Assembly: GCA_014379515.1 (NCBI GenBank)
Contig: JACMLR010000373.1
Span: 1 to 33,226 of the forward strand
Origin: Chitinophagaceae bacterium
GTDB lineage: Bacteria; Bacteroidota; Bacteroidia; Chitinophagales; Chitinophagaceae
DNA: 33,226 nucleotides
Direction of reading: 5' to 3'
Part shown: piece after piece, positions 9,601 to 19,204 of the stretch
Position numbering within the stretch: position 1 is the first letter of the stretch
Layout: each line of letters opens with the position of its first letter
Position numbers and translations under genes: made by a program
The notes under the pieces: generated by a model
Database searches by the model: none
Seen by the model: the letters and a program-made list of their open reading frames with translations, nothing else
What the model was told of the DNA's origin: nothing

Positions 9601-10170
9601 ATGAAAAAAATAACTCTTGTGTTGATTGCTGTTCTTGGGATTCTAAGTGTGCGGGCCCAGGACGAAGAGCAAAAGCCGACGGGAAAGTTTGACAGAAGTA
9701 AATTGTTCATCGGTGGAAATTTCGGGTTGAGTTTCGGAGATTACACATTAATCAATATTTCCCCGCAACTCGGCTATCAATTTAATAATTTCTTCGCCGC
9801 TGGTGCCGGTGTTACTATGATCTATTCAAGCTTCCGTTATAGATATTCGGTCCCAGATTACCGTGAGAGCTATGGAGTAACCGGTTTAAATATCTTCGGA
9901 CGGGTTTACCCGATCCGGCACATCTTTGTCCAACTTCAACCCGAATTGAATTATACATGGGGCAAACGAAGATTTTATGATGGTGGTGGTGGCGAACAAA
10001 AACTGGACGGAAAATTTGTTCCGTCGTTACTTGGTGGAGTAGGTGGCTTAATACCAATGGGTGAACGCGGGGGACTTTTGATTATGGCTCAATATGATTT
10101 ATTGCAGCAACCTCGTAGCCCCTATGGAAACCGAGTATTCTATAATGTCGGTTTCAATTTTGGATTATAA
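9601..10170 (+). CDS. Small outer membrane beta-barrel protein
   Basis: 189 aa; signal peptide MKKITLVLIAVLGILSVRAQ, alternating aromatic/Gly strands, terminal YNVGFNFGL. Confidence 0.7.
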   Translation: MKKITLVLIAVLGILSVRAQDEEQKPTGKFDRSKLFIGGNFGLSFGDYTLINISPQLGYQFNNFFAAGAGVTMIYSSFRYRYSVPDYRESYGVTGLNIFGRVYPIRHIFVQLQPELNYTWGKRRFYDGGGGEQKLDGKFVPSLLGGVGGLIPMGERGGLLIMAQYDLLQQPRSPYGNRVFYNVGFNFGL

Positions 10171-10172
10171 GG

Positions 10173-10712
10173 TCAACCTATCTTGTTAAAAATTTCAACA
10201 GGTGTTTGACAAATAACGATTCGATCGGAAAGTTCTTCGTACAACATATCTTCCTTCTGCAGCATCTGGAGATGTTGAATCAGGTGGTGATAGAAATTAC
10301 CTGAATTTAAAATGTATATTTTTTTATCATGGATCTTCAACTGATTCCAGGTGAGCATCTCAAATAATTCGTCGAGTGTGCCAAATCCGCCAGGTAATAC
10401 AATGGCGGCATCACATAAATCATAAATCGTTTTTTTTCTTGCATGCATATCGGGGACGACAGCAAGTTCGGTAAGACCCTCATGTTTATGTTCCCACTCC
10501 AATAATAGTTTTGGTATAACGCCAATAATCTGACCACCATGTTGAATTGCCGAGTTAGCCAGGGCCCCCATCAAGCCAATATTTCCGCCGCCATAAATTA
10601 ATTTAAGATTGAGTGCCGCAATAAGTTTCCCGATTTCAGCGGCGTGTTGCATGTAGATAGGTTTTGTTCCCGTCTTTGAGCTGCAGAACACAGCAACAGA
10701 TTCAATATTCAT
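10173..10712 (-). CDS. LOG family protein (TIGR00730-like nucleotide phosphoribohydrolase)
   Basis: 179 aa; VFCSSKTG, LIYGGGNIGLMGALA and PGGFGTLDELFEMLTWNQLKIH (PGGxGTxxE). Confidence 0.92.
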   Translation of the reverse strand: MNIESVAVFCSSKTGTKPIYMQHAAEIGKLIAALNLKLIYGGGNIGLMGALANSAIQHGGQIIGVIPKLLLEWEHKHEGLTELAVVPDMHARKKTIYDLCDAAIVLPGGFGTLDELFEMLTWNQLKIHDKKIYILNSGNFYHHLIQHLQMLQKEDMLYEELSDRIVICQTPVEIFNKIG

Positions 10713-10798
10713 AGGATTTAATTGGAATGGAAATTCAATAATTTATTTTTTCTTACATTCAAACCTTCGTTCGAAAGTAATAAATATAAAATCAATAT

Positions 10799-12316
10799 AT
10801 GTCTCCAGGCCTGTTATTTAGTTTTGTGATTGGATATTTTGTTTTATTGCTTGGGGTCGCCTGGTTTACATCAAGAAATTCCAACAACGATTCTTTTTTT
10901 ATTGGCAACAAAAATAGCAACTGGATGCTTGTTGCTTTTGGCATGATTGGAACGTCGCTCAGCGGTGTAACCTTTGTTAGTGTGCCTGGTGGAGTTGGCT
11001 CAGGCAACTTCTATTACTACCAGATTGTAATCGGTTACCTCTTTGGGTATTCGGTAATTGCCTTCGTGCTGATACCGCTTTACTACCGAATGAATCTTAC
11101 AAGTATTTACACTTACCTCGAACGGCGGCTCGGCGTAAGCGCGCACAAAGCCGGCGCTTTCTTTTTTATTTTATCGAGAACTGTTGGTGCAACTGCGCGG
11201 CTATATCTTGTCATCAATATTCTTCAATTATTCATTCTCGATAGGCTCGGGATCCACTTCGTGGTGACCTCTCTCGTCATTTTGCTTTTAATATTGCTAT
11301 ATACTTTTGAAGGTGGAGTAAAAACTATTATTTATACCGATACGCTCCAAACCTCGGGCATGTTGATTGGATTAATCGCCTGTATCATCGTAATTGTGAA
11401 AGCACTTGGTACTGATTTTTCCGGCGCCTGGGAAATGATGTCGGACAAAGGCTACACTCAGATCTTCAATACAGATATAAAATCCGGATCTTATTTTCTC
11501 AAACATATCGTCGGAGGGATGTTTATTGCAATTGCAATGACAGGCCTCGACCAGGAAATGATGCAGAAAAACATCAGCGTAAAAACTCAAAAAGATTCAC
11601 AGAAAAATATCATGACGTTTACAGCTGTGTTGATGGTTGTAAACTTGTTGTTTCTCATACTCGGCGGTATTCTTTATTTATACGCCGCCCAACATGGTAT
11701 TAATGTCGCTCCCGACGATCTGTTTCCAACCATTGCATTAAGCGACGCGTTCAGTGGCGTCATCGGTGTCATATTTATCATCGCCCTTATCTCTGCATTG
11801 TTCCCAAGTGTCGACGGGGCAATTACATCCCTTACATCCTGTTTCTGCATCGATATCCTGGGAATCCAGACCAGCACTGCCACAGAAAAACAAAAGAAAA
11901 GAACACGATTAAAAGTTCACTTCACATTTGCGGTCGTGTTTTTTATCATGGTTTTAATTTTCAAAGGAATTAACGATAAACTCATTATCGACTTTATTTT
12001 GAAATTTGCCGGGGTCACTTATGGACCACTGTTAGGCCTATTCGCTTTTGGTATTTTAACCAGGCGAGTATTGAATCAGCGACTGATCTGGACAGTTTGT
12101 ATCATCGCGCCAGCGCTCGCACTTGGCATCGATGTACTCAGCAGCCCCGAATGGTATGAGAAAAAATTGCATGTTGAACTTGGTTTGGAGCAGCTCTCGC
12201 AAACTATTTTTCATGGATATAAAATCGGGAACGAACTGATACTGATAAATGGTATCCTAACTTTCGCCGGCCTGTTAAGCATTTCAAAAAAACAAGGCGA
12301 TTTGCAAACTAAATAA
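10799..12316 (+). CDS. Sodium:solute symporter (SSS family)
   Basis: 505 aa; GMIGTSLSGVTFVSVPG, LSRTVGATARLYLV, ALISALFPSVDGAITSLTSCFCIDI typical of the SSS family. Confidence 0.9.
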   Translation: MSPGLLFSFVIGYFVLLLGVAWFTSRNSNNDSFFIGNKNSNWMLVAFGMIGTSLSGVTFVSVPGGVGSGNFYYYQIVIGYLFGYSVIAFVLIPLYYRMNLTSIYTYLERRLGVSAHKAGAFFFILSRTVGATARLYLVINILQLFILDRLGIHFVVTSLVILLLILLYTFEGGVKTIIYTDTLQTSGMLIGLIACIIVIVKALGTDFSGAWEMMSDKGYTQIFNTDIKSGSYFLKHIVGGMFIAIAMTGLDQEMMQKNISVKTQKDSQKNIMTFTAVLMVVNLLFLILGGILYLYAAQHGINVAPDDLFPTIALSDAFSGVIGVIFIIALISALFPSVDGAITSLTSCFCIDILGIQTSTATEKQKKRTRLKVHFTFAVVFFIMVLIFKGINDKLIIDFILKFAGVTYGPLLGLFAFGILTRRVLNQRLIWTVCIIAPALALGIDVLSSPEWYEKKLHVELGLEQLSQTIFHGYKIGNELILINGILTFAGLLSISKKQGDLQTK

Positions 12317-12336
12317 CCTGAATTCCCGTTTTATTG

Positions 12337-12385
12337 AATGAATGCCATCCCGGTTTCGCCGAGCGCGACAAGGATGGCATTCATT
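12337..12385. promoter_or_regulatory. Large perfect hairpin (14-bp arms, 21-nt loop) between the SSS transporter and LOG genes
   Basis: AATGAATGCCATCC (12337-12350) and GGATGGCATTCATT (12372-12385) are exact reverse complements. Confidence 0.75.
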
Positions 12386-12411
12386 ATCTAACCCCTCTAA
12401 TTGATTGGTGT

Positions 12412-13110
12412 ATGAATGATACGATCAAATTGAATAAGCAACGCAGATGGTCAGAATCCAAGGCTCATTCGAGCTGGCAGATTTTTAAAATAATGGCTGA
12501 ATTTGTGGATGGCTTTGAAAACCTCGCCAAACTCGGCCCCTGTATTTCAATTTTTGGTTCAGCGAGAACGGAGGCGGGTCATCAATACTATGACCTGGCG
12601 ACAGAGATTGCCAAGCGTCTTTCTGAAGAAGGATTCGGAATTATTTCCGGTGGCGGCCCTGGCATTATGGAAGCTGCAAACAAAGGTGCACAGCTGGGTG
12701 GGGGCAAATCTGTTGGTTTAAATATTGAACTTCCATTCGAACAGCACTCAAATCCTTATATCGATCGTGATGCCAGTCTCAACTTCGACTATTTCTTTGT
12801 ACGTAAAACCCTGTTCACAAAATATTCCCAGGGCTTCGTCATGATGCCGGGAGGTTTTGGTACGATGGATGAATTTTTCGAAGTAGCGACGCTTATCCAA
12901 ACAGGTAAAATGTTACAGGTGCCGCTGATTCTTGTTAGCAAAGATTACTGGTCCGGGCTCCTTACCTGGATGAAAGAAACCATGCTCGACCGCAATAATT
13001 ATATTTCAGCAGCCGATCTTGATCTCCTGCAGGTTGCTGAGACAGCTGAAGAAGTGGTTGAGCAAGTGCTTACATTTTACACGAAACACCCACTTCAGCC
13101 GAACTTCTAA
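12412..13110 (+). CDS. LOG family protein (second, divergent paralogue)
   Basis: PGGFGTMDEFFEVATLIQTGK and ISGGGPGIMEAANKGA. The ATG at 12412 (MNDTIKLNKQRRW) is preferred over the TTG at 12334 because the extra 26 codons run through a 14-bp perfect hairpin. Confidence 0.88.
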   Translation: MNDTIKLNKQRRWSESKAHSSWQIFKIMAEFVDGFENLAKLGPCISIFGSARTEAGHQYYDLATEIAKRLSEEGFGIISGGGPGIMEAANKGAQLGGGKSVGLNIELPFEQHSNPYIDRDASLNFDYFFVRKTLFTKYSQGFVMMPGGFGTMDEFFEVATLIQTGKMLQVPLILVSKDYWSGLLTWMKETMLDRNNYISAADLDLLQVAETAEEVVEQVLTFYTKHPLQPNF

Positions 13111-13136
13111 GCGGCACAATGAACTGGGTTCCTGCT

Positions 13137-13144
13137 TATCTTTG
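13137..13144 (+). promoter_or_regulatory. Candidate Bacteroidota -7 element TATCTTTG upstream of the O-methyltransferase
   Basis: Exact match to TAnnTTTG; no clear TTG-type -33 at the expected distance. Confidence 0.4.
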
Positions 13145-13161
13145 CCGGAAACCACTACCTA

Positions 13162-13797
13162 TTGGATCCGATTCATCCGCTTGTCCAGTCCTATTCTGAT
13201 AAATTCACTACGGACCCCGAATCTCTTTTAGGGGAGGTAGACCGAGTTACGGCCGACCATCCGAAAGCCCACATGATTAGCGGTAAAGTTCAGGGAACCT
13301 TCCTTCAAATGCTTAGTACCTTGATGAAGCCGCGGCGTATCCTCGAAATTGGAACATTTACCGGTTATAGTGCACTTTGCCTCGCAAAAGGCCTTGCAGA
13401 AGATGGCGAATTGCATACCATTGAGTTACGAGAGGACGATGCAGCAAGTGCCAGCAGATATTTTAAGGTTTCAGATAGAGCCGAACAGATAATTTTACAT
13501 TTAGGAAATGCGTTAGAGATTATTCCAGAGTTGAAAGAAGCCTGGGATCTTGTATTTATTGACGCGGACAAGCCGGGCTATATTGATTATTATAAACTGG
13601 TATTGCCCAACCTAAGGCAAGGTGGAATTATCCTCGCCGACAACGTTTTGTTTCATGGCGAAGTGTTGGACGAGGGACGAAAAGGGAAAAATGCGATGGC
13701 GATTCAGGCGTTCAATGACTTTGTTCAGCAGGATGCAACAGTTAATCATGTGCTGCTCACCATACGTGACGGCTTAATGATGATCCAAAAAAAGTAA
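13162..13797 (+). CDS. Class I SAM-dependent O-methyltransferase (caffeoyl-CoA/catechol OMT-like)
   Basis: 211 aa; RRILEIGTFTGYSALCLAKGL, DLVFIDADKPGYIDYYKLVLPNLRQGGIILADNVLFHG. TTG start called. Confidence 0.92.
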   Translation: MDPIHPLVQSYSDKFTTDPESLLGEVDRVTADHPKAHMISGKVQGTFLQMLSTLMKPRRILEIGTFTGYSALCLAKGLAEDGELHTIELREDDAASASRYFKVSDRAEQIILHLGNALEIIPELKEAWDLVFIDADKPGYIDYYKLVLPNLRQGGIILADNVLFHGEVLDEGRKGKNAMAIQAFNDFVQQDATVNHVLLTIRDGLMMIQKK

Positions 13798-13811
13798 AAG
13801 ACATTCGTATT

Positions 13812-15032
13812 ATGCAAAGACTTCTATTTATTGCTTGCTTCATCTTTTCAGCAGCAATGCTTTCTGCCCAGAAATCTGAGTTCGTAATCGAATACATCAA
13901 CACTTATAAGCAACTTGCCGTTCAGGAAATGCTCCGTACGGGGGTACCGGCATCGATCAAACTTGCACAGGGAATTCATGAAACGGAGGCAGGCAGAAGT
14001 GATCTTGTTACAAGATCGAAGAATCATTTTGGTATAAAGTGCAAGACCGGCTGGGACGGCATGAAAGTGTATCATGATGATGACGAACGTGGCGAATGTT
14101 TCCGCAGCTATCAAAGTTCCGATGCTTCATACATGGATCATTCTAATTTTCTCCGCGCATCGCAACGCTATTCATTTTTATTTGAATTAGACCCTGCTGA
14201 TTATAAAGCCTGGGCATTTGGATTGAAAAAAGCCGGCTACGCGACGAACATAAAGTATTCGCATATTTTGATTCGCCTTATCGAACAATACAATCTTCAA
14301 CAGTATTCACTTATTGCATTGGGAAAAATTGCGGACGAAGAAGATTTATTGACCGGTATCCGTAAACCATTCGAAAATAAAGCCGGTACTACAGCGCCGG
14401 TGGTGCTTTCAGAACCGGAAGTTCAGACCCAGGTGATCGCAGAACCAGCAACCAATTATCCTTCAGGTGAATTTTCCATCAATAAAACAAGCGTCGTTTA
14501 TGCGAAAGCAGGAACAAGTTTATTGGCAATTGCGGAAGAGTTTGATGTATCGCTGAAGCGTTTGTTAGACTTCAATGACCTCGAACGTGAAGAAGTGTTG
14601 ATTCAAGGCCAACTCATTTATTTGCAACGCAAGCGGAAAACAGGTTCAGAAGAATTCCATATCGTTAAAGCTGGTGAAACACTGTATTCCATCGCGCAAG
14701 CGGAGGGTATTCGTCTCGAAAGTTTGTTAGAGTACAATATGCTACAGAAAGGAATGGAGCCCGCACATGGCGAAAGACTTGCTCTTCAAAAAGCATTAAC
14801 CGAACGCCCAAGGCTAAACGAAGATAATATCAGGAAGAATGGTGTTTCGGGTCCCGCGATGGAACAGGAAGAGGTTGAGATAGTTCCAACACGACATATC
14901 GTTCAGCCGAAAGGGACATTATTTGGGATCGCGCGAAATTACAACACAACAACTGAGAAAATTATAGAATGGAATAAACTCGGCAATACGAGTTTAAAGA
15001 AAGGCCAGGAGCTGATTATTTACAAAAACTAA
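13812..15032 (+). CDS. Secreted glucosaminidase-domain peptidoglycan hydrolase with LysM repeats
   Basis: Signal peptide; GVPASIKLAQGIHETEAGRSDLVTRSKNHFGIKCK (glucosaminidase); three LysM-like segments including FHIVKAGETLYSIAQAEGI and RHIVQPKGTLFGIARNYNT. Confidence 0.92.
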   Translation: MQRLLFIACFIFSAAMLSAQKSEFVIEYINTYKQLAVQEMLRTGVPASIKLAQGIHETEAGRSDLVTRSKNHFGIKCKTGWDGMKVYHDDDERGECFRSYQSSDASYMDHSNFLRASQRYSFLFELDPADYKAWAFGLKKAGYATNIKYSHILIRLIEQYNLQQYSLIALGKIADEEDLLTGIRKPFENKAGTTAPVVLSEPEVQTQVIAEPATNYPSGEFSINKTSVVYAKAGTSLLAIAEEFDVSLKRLLDFNDLEREEVLIQGQLIYLQRKRKTGSEEFHIVKAGETLYSIAQAEGIRLESLLEYNMLQKGMEPAHGERLALQKALTERPRLNEDNIRKNGVSGPAMEQEEVEIVPTRHIVQPKGTLFGIARNYNTTTEKIIEWNKLGNTSLKKGQELIIYKN

Positions 15033-15035
15033 TCT

Positions 15036-15572
15036 ATGCAACTGATACGTGTACACGATAAACAGTTTGAACCCTACCTGACTGCTGAAGAAATTGATTC
15101 CCGCATAAAAATGGTTGCCCAACAAATCAATCAGGATTATGCAGGGAAAAGGCCCCTGTTTATTGCTATTCTTAATGGCTCGTTCATGTTTGCTTCTGAC
15201 CTTTTCAAAGAAATTACGATTGATGCCGAAATTTGCTTTATCAAACTGGCTTCATACAAAGGAACTAAATCAACCGGGCATGTGATTACTGCAATCGGGC
15301 TCGATATGGACATCATCGGACGCGATATCATTATTATTGAAGACATTGTTGATACCGGGAAAACATTGAGTGAGTTTCTTCCACAGATCGATCACCAACA
15401 GCCATCGTCTGTGAAGATCGTCGCCCTTCTTCATAAACCCGAAGCAATGGTGTATCCCGTCAAGATCGACTACCTTGGTTTTTCGATTCCAAGTAAGTTT
15501 GTTGTGGGTTATGGATTGGATTATGACGGGCTTGGAAGAAATATCCGCGAGATTTATCGGCTAGCTGAGTAA
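15036..15572 (+). CDS. hpt: Hypoxanthine phosphoribosyltransferase
   Basis: 178 aa; PRPP-binding motif IIIIEDIVDTGKTL, LFIAILNGSFMFASDL, KFVVGYGLDYDGLGRNI. Confidence 0.93.
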   Translation: MQLIRVHDKQFEPYLTAEEIDSRIKMVAQQINQDYAGKRPLFIAILNGSFMFASDLFKEITIDAEICFIKLASYKGTKSTGHVITAIGLDMDIIGRDIIIIEDIVDTGKTLSEFLPQIDHQQPSSVKIVALLHKPEAMVYPVKIDYLGFSIPSKFVVGYGLDYDGLGRNIREIYRLAE

Positions 15573-15614
15573 CTTGTTGCTGGTCCTTACGTTCTATACA
15601 TCTTAACTATCCAA

Positions 15615-17369
15615 TTGAAAATCCTCCTTGTCATATGTTGCCTGCTTGTGTCCTCGATTGCTTCCGCTCAATACTATGTGCGGGGGGAAATTCGGGATGA
15701 GAAGAATATGCCGGTAATGAACGCAAAAATTCTCCTTCATTCTACGAATTATCTATACAGTTCTGGTGGAAGTGGTTCTTTCGGAATTCTAATCGGCAAG
15801 CCTGCTGATAGTATCACCATCTCACTCGATGGCTACCAAACACTCACACTTCGAGTTGAGGCTGCCCGGTATCAACAAATCGTTCTCAAGTCGCTCTATA
15901 CTTCTTCCACTGTAAACCGAAGCAGGCTTGTTTCAGTTACAAAAAATCTTAAACCCGAGGATCGGGAGAATTGGTCTACTGGAGGTGAAACCTATAGTTC
16001 GTTGGTTGAAAATGAGTTTGTCTCAGCACGTAAATTTCCTGAAACAGGGTTTTCGATACATACAGATAAAGCATCATACAGTAATATCCGGCGCTTTCTC
16101 AACATGAATACAATGGTACCGCCAGATGCTGTTCGAACAGAAGAAGTGATGAACTACTTCAACTTCACTTACGCTTCTCCGCCGAAAGATAGTGTGTTCG
16201 GCTTTCAATCTTATATCTCTGATTGCCCATGGAATATCGATAGCAAGCTGCTGTACCTGCACATGTGCGCGCGTAAACTTGATCCCGAAAAGATTCCTGC
16301 AAGTAATCTTGTTTTTCTTATCGATGTTTCTGGTTCAATGGATATGCCCAATCGATTGCCACTATTAAAATCCGCGTTTAAATTATTAGTAGACAACCTG
16401 CGTGAAAAAGATACGGTTTCAATTGTCGTTTACGGAAGTGCGATTGGTGTGTGGATGCAACCGACCTCCGGAAAAGAAAAAGAAAAAATCCGGAAATCAA
16501 TTGAAGATCTATATCCTGGCGGTTCCACTCCCGGCGAATCTGGAATACGCGCAGCATATCGCGTAGCAAAAAGTAAATTTATTCAAGGAGGAAACAATCG
16601 GGTAATCCTTGCTACCGATGGCGACTTCAATGTTGGGCAAACAAGCGAAGACGAATTGGACAAGTTGGTAACACAACATCAACAGTTTGGAATTTACCTA
16701 ACCTGCCTGGGAGTGGGTATGGGGAATTATAAAGACTCTAAGTTGGAAGTCCTGTCGAAAAAAGGCAATGGCAACTTTGCATATCTCGACAATGTTCTTG
16801 AAGCAGAAAAAGTATTGGTTAAAGAACTAACACAAACGCTGTACACGGTTGCTGACGATTCCTATTTTAGTATTCAGTTCAATCCAAGATTGGTTCGTGA
16901 ATACAGGTTAATTGGTTTTGATAATAAATTAAAAGCGCTTGCCGATACCTTAAGCGAGGTTGAAGGTGGTGAGGTTGGATCGGGTCATTCATTGCTTGCA
17001 CTTTTCGAATTGCGTACAGAAACAGGAATCGAGGAAAGAACCGGCAGCGATAAAATCGCTGAAGCAACAATTTCGTTTAAGCATCCAGGGGATTCGATTC
17101 CGCGTTTCACATCATATAAATGTCCCGCGATATTTACGGAATTTAATTCACTACCGGAATGTTACCAGTTTGGGACCTCCCTCGCAATGTTTACATCGAT
17201 TCTAAAAGATTCAAAGTATGCGAGGAGAATTGGGTGGGGCGATGTGCAGGAAATCGCATTGAAGTCGATGAACAAAAACGATGGTCTTCATAAAGAATAC
17301 CTCCAGATGATTGAGAAAGCAAAAAAGATTTACAATCGTTCCCGCAAAAAAAAGAAGGAAGAGGACTAA
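15615..17369 (+). CDS. VWA-domain protein (YfbK-like) with N-terminal carboxypeptidase-regulatory-like domain
   Basis: 584 aa, TTG start; signal peptide; MIDAS DVSGSMDMPNR; YGSAIGVWMQPT; ATDGDFNVGQTSEDEL. Confidence 0.87.
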   Translation: MKILLVICCLLVSSIASAQYYVRGEIRDEKNMPVMNAKILLHSTNYLYSSGGSGSFGILIGKPADSITISLDGYQTLTLRVEAARYQQIVLKSLYTSSTVNRSRLVSVTKNLKPEDRENWSTGGETYSSLVENEFVSARKFPETGFSIHTDKASYSNIRRFLNMNTMVPPDAVRTEEVMNYFNFTYASPPKDSVFGFQSYISDCPWNIDSKLLYLHMCARKLDPEKIPASNLVFLIDVSGSMDMPNRLPLLKSAFKLLVDNLREKDTVSIVVYGSAIGVWMQPTSGKEKEKIRKSIEDLYPGGSTPGESGIRAAYRVAKSKFIQGGNNRVILATDGDFNVGQTSEDELDKLVTQHQQFGIYLTCLGVGMGNYKDSKLEVLSKKGNGNFAYLDNVLEAEKVLVKELTQTLYTVADDSYFSIQFNPRLVREYRLIGFDNKLKALADTLSEVEGGEVGSGHSLLALFELRTETGIEERTGSDKIAEATISFKHPGDSIPRFTSYKCPAIFTEFNSLPECYQFGTSLAMFTSILKDSKYARRIGWGDVQEIALKSMNKNDGLHKEYLQMIEKAKKIYNRSRKKKKEED

Positions 17370-17387
17370 TGTGTACCTCTTCCTTCT
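17348..17387 (-). terminator. Intrinsic terminator of grpE-dnaJ, embedded in the 3' end of the opposing VWA gene
   Basis: On the minus strand AGAAGGAAGAGG...CCTCTTCCTTCT (12-bp perfect stem, plus coordinates 17353-17364/17376-17387) is followed by a T-run, the complement of GCAAAAAAAAG. Confidence 0.8.
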
Positions 17388-17407
17388 GAATTATTTCCAT
17401 CTATCTG

Positions 17408-18577
17408 TTAAGAAAACATCTCTCGCACTTTATCAAAAAAGCTTTTATCGGATTTTTCCGGCTTTGGTTGAAAGTTTGGTGAATCACTCATCTTTTCAAG
17501 CATCGATTTCTCTTCAGAAGAAACGTTTTGCGGCGTCCAGATATTAACGTAGATCAGTTGATCGCCTTTTTCGTAGGAGTTGACTGCAGGAAACCCTTTG
17601 CCTTTCAATCGAAATATTTTTCCGCTTTGTGTGCCAGGTGGAATTTTAATTTTCGCACGTCCATCAATGGTCGGCACTTCAGCTTGCGTTCCAAAAACGG
17701 CATCAGGAAAAGAAAGATGCAATTCAAACGCAACGTTTAATCCGTCACGATGCAATTCTTTATGTGGTTCTTCTTCTATTAATATAATAAGATCGCCTGT
17801 GGCACCACCACGTTCACCGGCATTGCCTTTTCCGCCGACACTTAATTGCATGCCTTCCTGCACACCTGCAGGAATGTCGATCGAAACCGTTTCCTCACCA
17901 TAGACTCTTCCTTCACCTTTGCAGTTTGCGCACTTTGCGGTAATCACACTTCCTTCACCACTACAGGTTGGACAGGTTGTTACAGTTTGCATTTGCCCGA
18001 GGAAGGTGTTTGATACTTTGCGAACCTGGCCACTACCTCCACAGGTTCCGCAGGTTTGCATACTGTTTTTATCTTTTGCGCCGCTTCCAGCACAGGTTTG
18101 ACATCCAACGTATTTCTTGACTTTTATTTGCTTTGTAACACCTTTAGCAATCTCTTCATAATTAAGTTTCAGTTTTACGCGAAGATTACTCCCTCTTGTC
18201 CCGCGATTGCGTTGACCGCCCCGGCCACGACTGCCGCCAGCGCCGCCACTGAAAAAGCTACCAAAAATATCGTCTCCGAAAATATCGCCGAACTGGCTGA
18301 AAATATCTTCCATGTTGGAAGCACCTGCGCCACCATTGCCGCGGCCTGTACCGGTCACCCCGGCATGACCGAAACGATCGTATTGCGCTCTTTTATCACT
18401 GTCGCTAAGAACCTCGTAAGCTTCGGCCGCTTCTTTGAATTTTTCTTCGGCCGGTTTATCACCGGGATTGCGATCCGGATGGTATTGCATCGCAACCTTG
18501 CGATATGCTTTTTTGATCTCATCCGCGGTGGCGCCTTTTGCAACCCCCAATATTTCATAATAATCTCGCTTTGCCAT
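17408..18577 (-). CDS. dnaJ: Chaperone protein DnaJ
   Basis: [42 protein letters not shown] region, four CxxCxGxG-type zinc motifs. Start moved from 18619 to the ATG at 18577, which has AGGAG upstream. Confidence 0.96.
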   Translation of the reverse strand: MAKRDYYEILGVAKGATADEIKKAYRKVAMQYHPDRNPGDKPAEEKFKEAAEAYEVLSDSDKRAQYDRFGHAGVTGTGRGNGGAGASNMEDIFSQFGDIFGDDIFGSFFSGGAGGSRGRGGQRNRGTRGSNLRVKLKLNYEEIAKGVTKQIKVKKYVGCQTCAGSGAKDKNSMQTCGTCGGSGQVRKVSNTFLGQMQTVTTCPTCSGEGSVITAKCANCKGEGRVYGEETVSIDIPAGVQEGMQLSVGGKGNAGERGGATGDLIILIEEEPHKELHRDGLNVAFELHLSFPDAVFGTQAEVPTIDGRAKIKIPPGTQSGKIFRLKGKGFPAVNSYEKGDQLIYVNIWTPQNVSSEEKSMLEKMSDSPNFQPKPEKSDKSFFDKVREMFS

Positions 18578-18608
18578 AGTATTTATCTCCTTTCTGCGCT
18601 TGTTGCTT

Positions 18609-19166
18609 TTACTTGCCAACTACAACTTTAGCGAACCGAATGATTTTATCATTGAGGTAATAGCCTTTCTCTACTTCGTCCACCACTTTGCCCTTTAAAT
18701 CATCGCCCGCCGGGATTTCAGTGATTGCTTCGTGAATATCGGGATTGAATTCAAGACCTGCGGTTTCCATCGGCTTCAGGCCTTTAGCATGCATCGTTTT
18801 TCTAAGTTTTTGAAAGACGAGTTGAACGCCATCCTTTATTGCCTGAACATCTTGTGCAGCGGCGATCTGTTTTTCTGCACGTTCGGTATCATCAAGTACT
18901 TCAAGAAGAGAAACGATAACATCTTTGCCAGCCGTTTGGATAAGTTCCATTCGTTCTTTACTGCTGCGTTTTCTGAAGTTATCGAATTCAGCTGCCTGGC
19001 GAAGGTATTTGTCCTTCAACTCACCGATTTCGGTATTAAGCCTGGAAACCTGGTCCTCTTCCGCTATTTCTTCCTTTAAATGAGAAGTTCCGGCAACATT
19101 TTCATCTGTATTAATATCAATCTGCATTTCCGACTGCTCTGTTGCTTCCTTTTGAGTATTATCCAT
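18609..19166 (-). CDS. grpE: Nucleotide exchange factor GrpE
   Basis: 185 aa; [59 protein letters not shown]. Confidence 0.95.
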   Translation of the reverse strand: MDNTQKEATEQSEMQIDINTDENVAGTSHLKEEIAEEDQVSRLNTEIGELKDKYLRQAAEFDNFRKRSSKERMELIQTAGKDVIVSLLEVLDDTERAEKQIAAAQDVQAIKDGVQLVFQKLRKTMHAKGLKPMETAGLEFNPDIHEAITEIPAGDDLKGKVVDEVEKGYYLNDKIIRFAKVVVGK

Positions 19167-19204
19167 TGATTACAGTTTTAATTACCGTCCTTTAAAATTG
19201 ACCG

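Noticed and set aside
9973-9993. GGTGGTGGTGGC short repeat and similar GGT/GAT runs
   Set aside because: Simple Gly-codon run within an outer membrane protein; not long enough to suggest phase variation.
12334-12411. TTG-initiated 26-residue N-terminal extension of the second LOG protein
   Set aside because: It runs through the 14-bp perfect hairpin; the ATG at 12412 gives a normal LOG N-terminus.
18578-18619. Upstream dnaJ start ([14 protein letters not shown]...)
   Set aside because: The canonical [11 protein letters not shown] start at 18577 has an AGGAG ribosome site; the extension overlaps grpE and is just read-through of the spacer.
18056-18631. 191-aa plus-strand ORF antisense to dnaJ
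   Set aside because: Mirror ORF of a strongly supported dnaJ coding frame; low-complexity Ser/Ala/Cys-rich translation and no recognisable domain.
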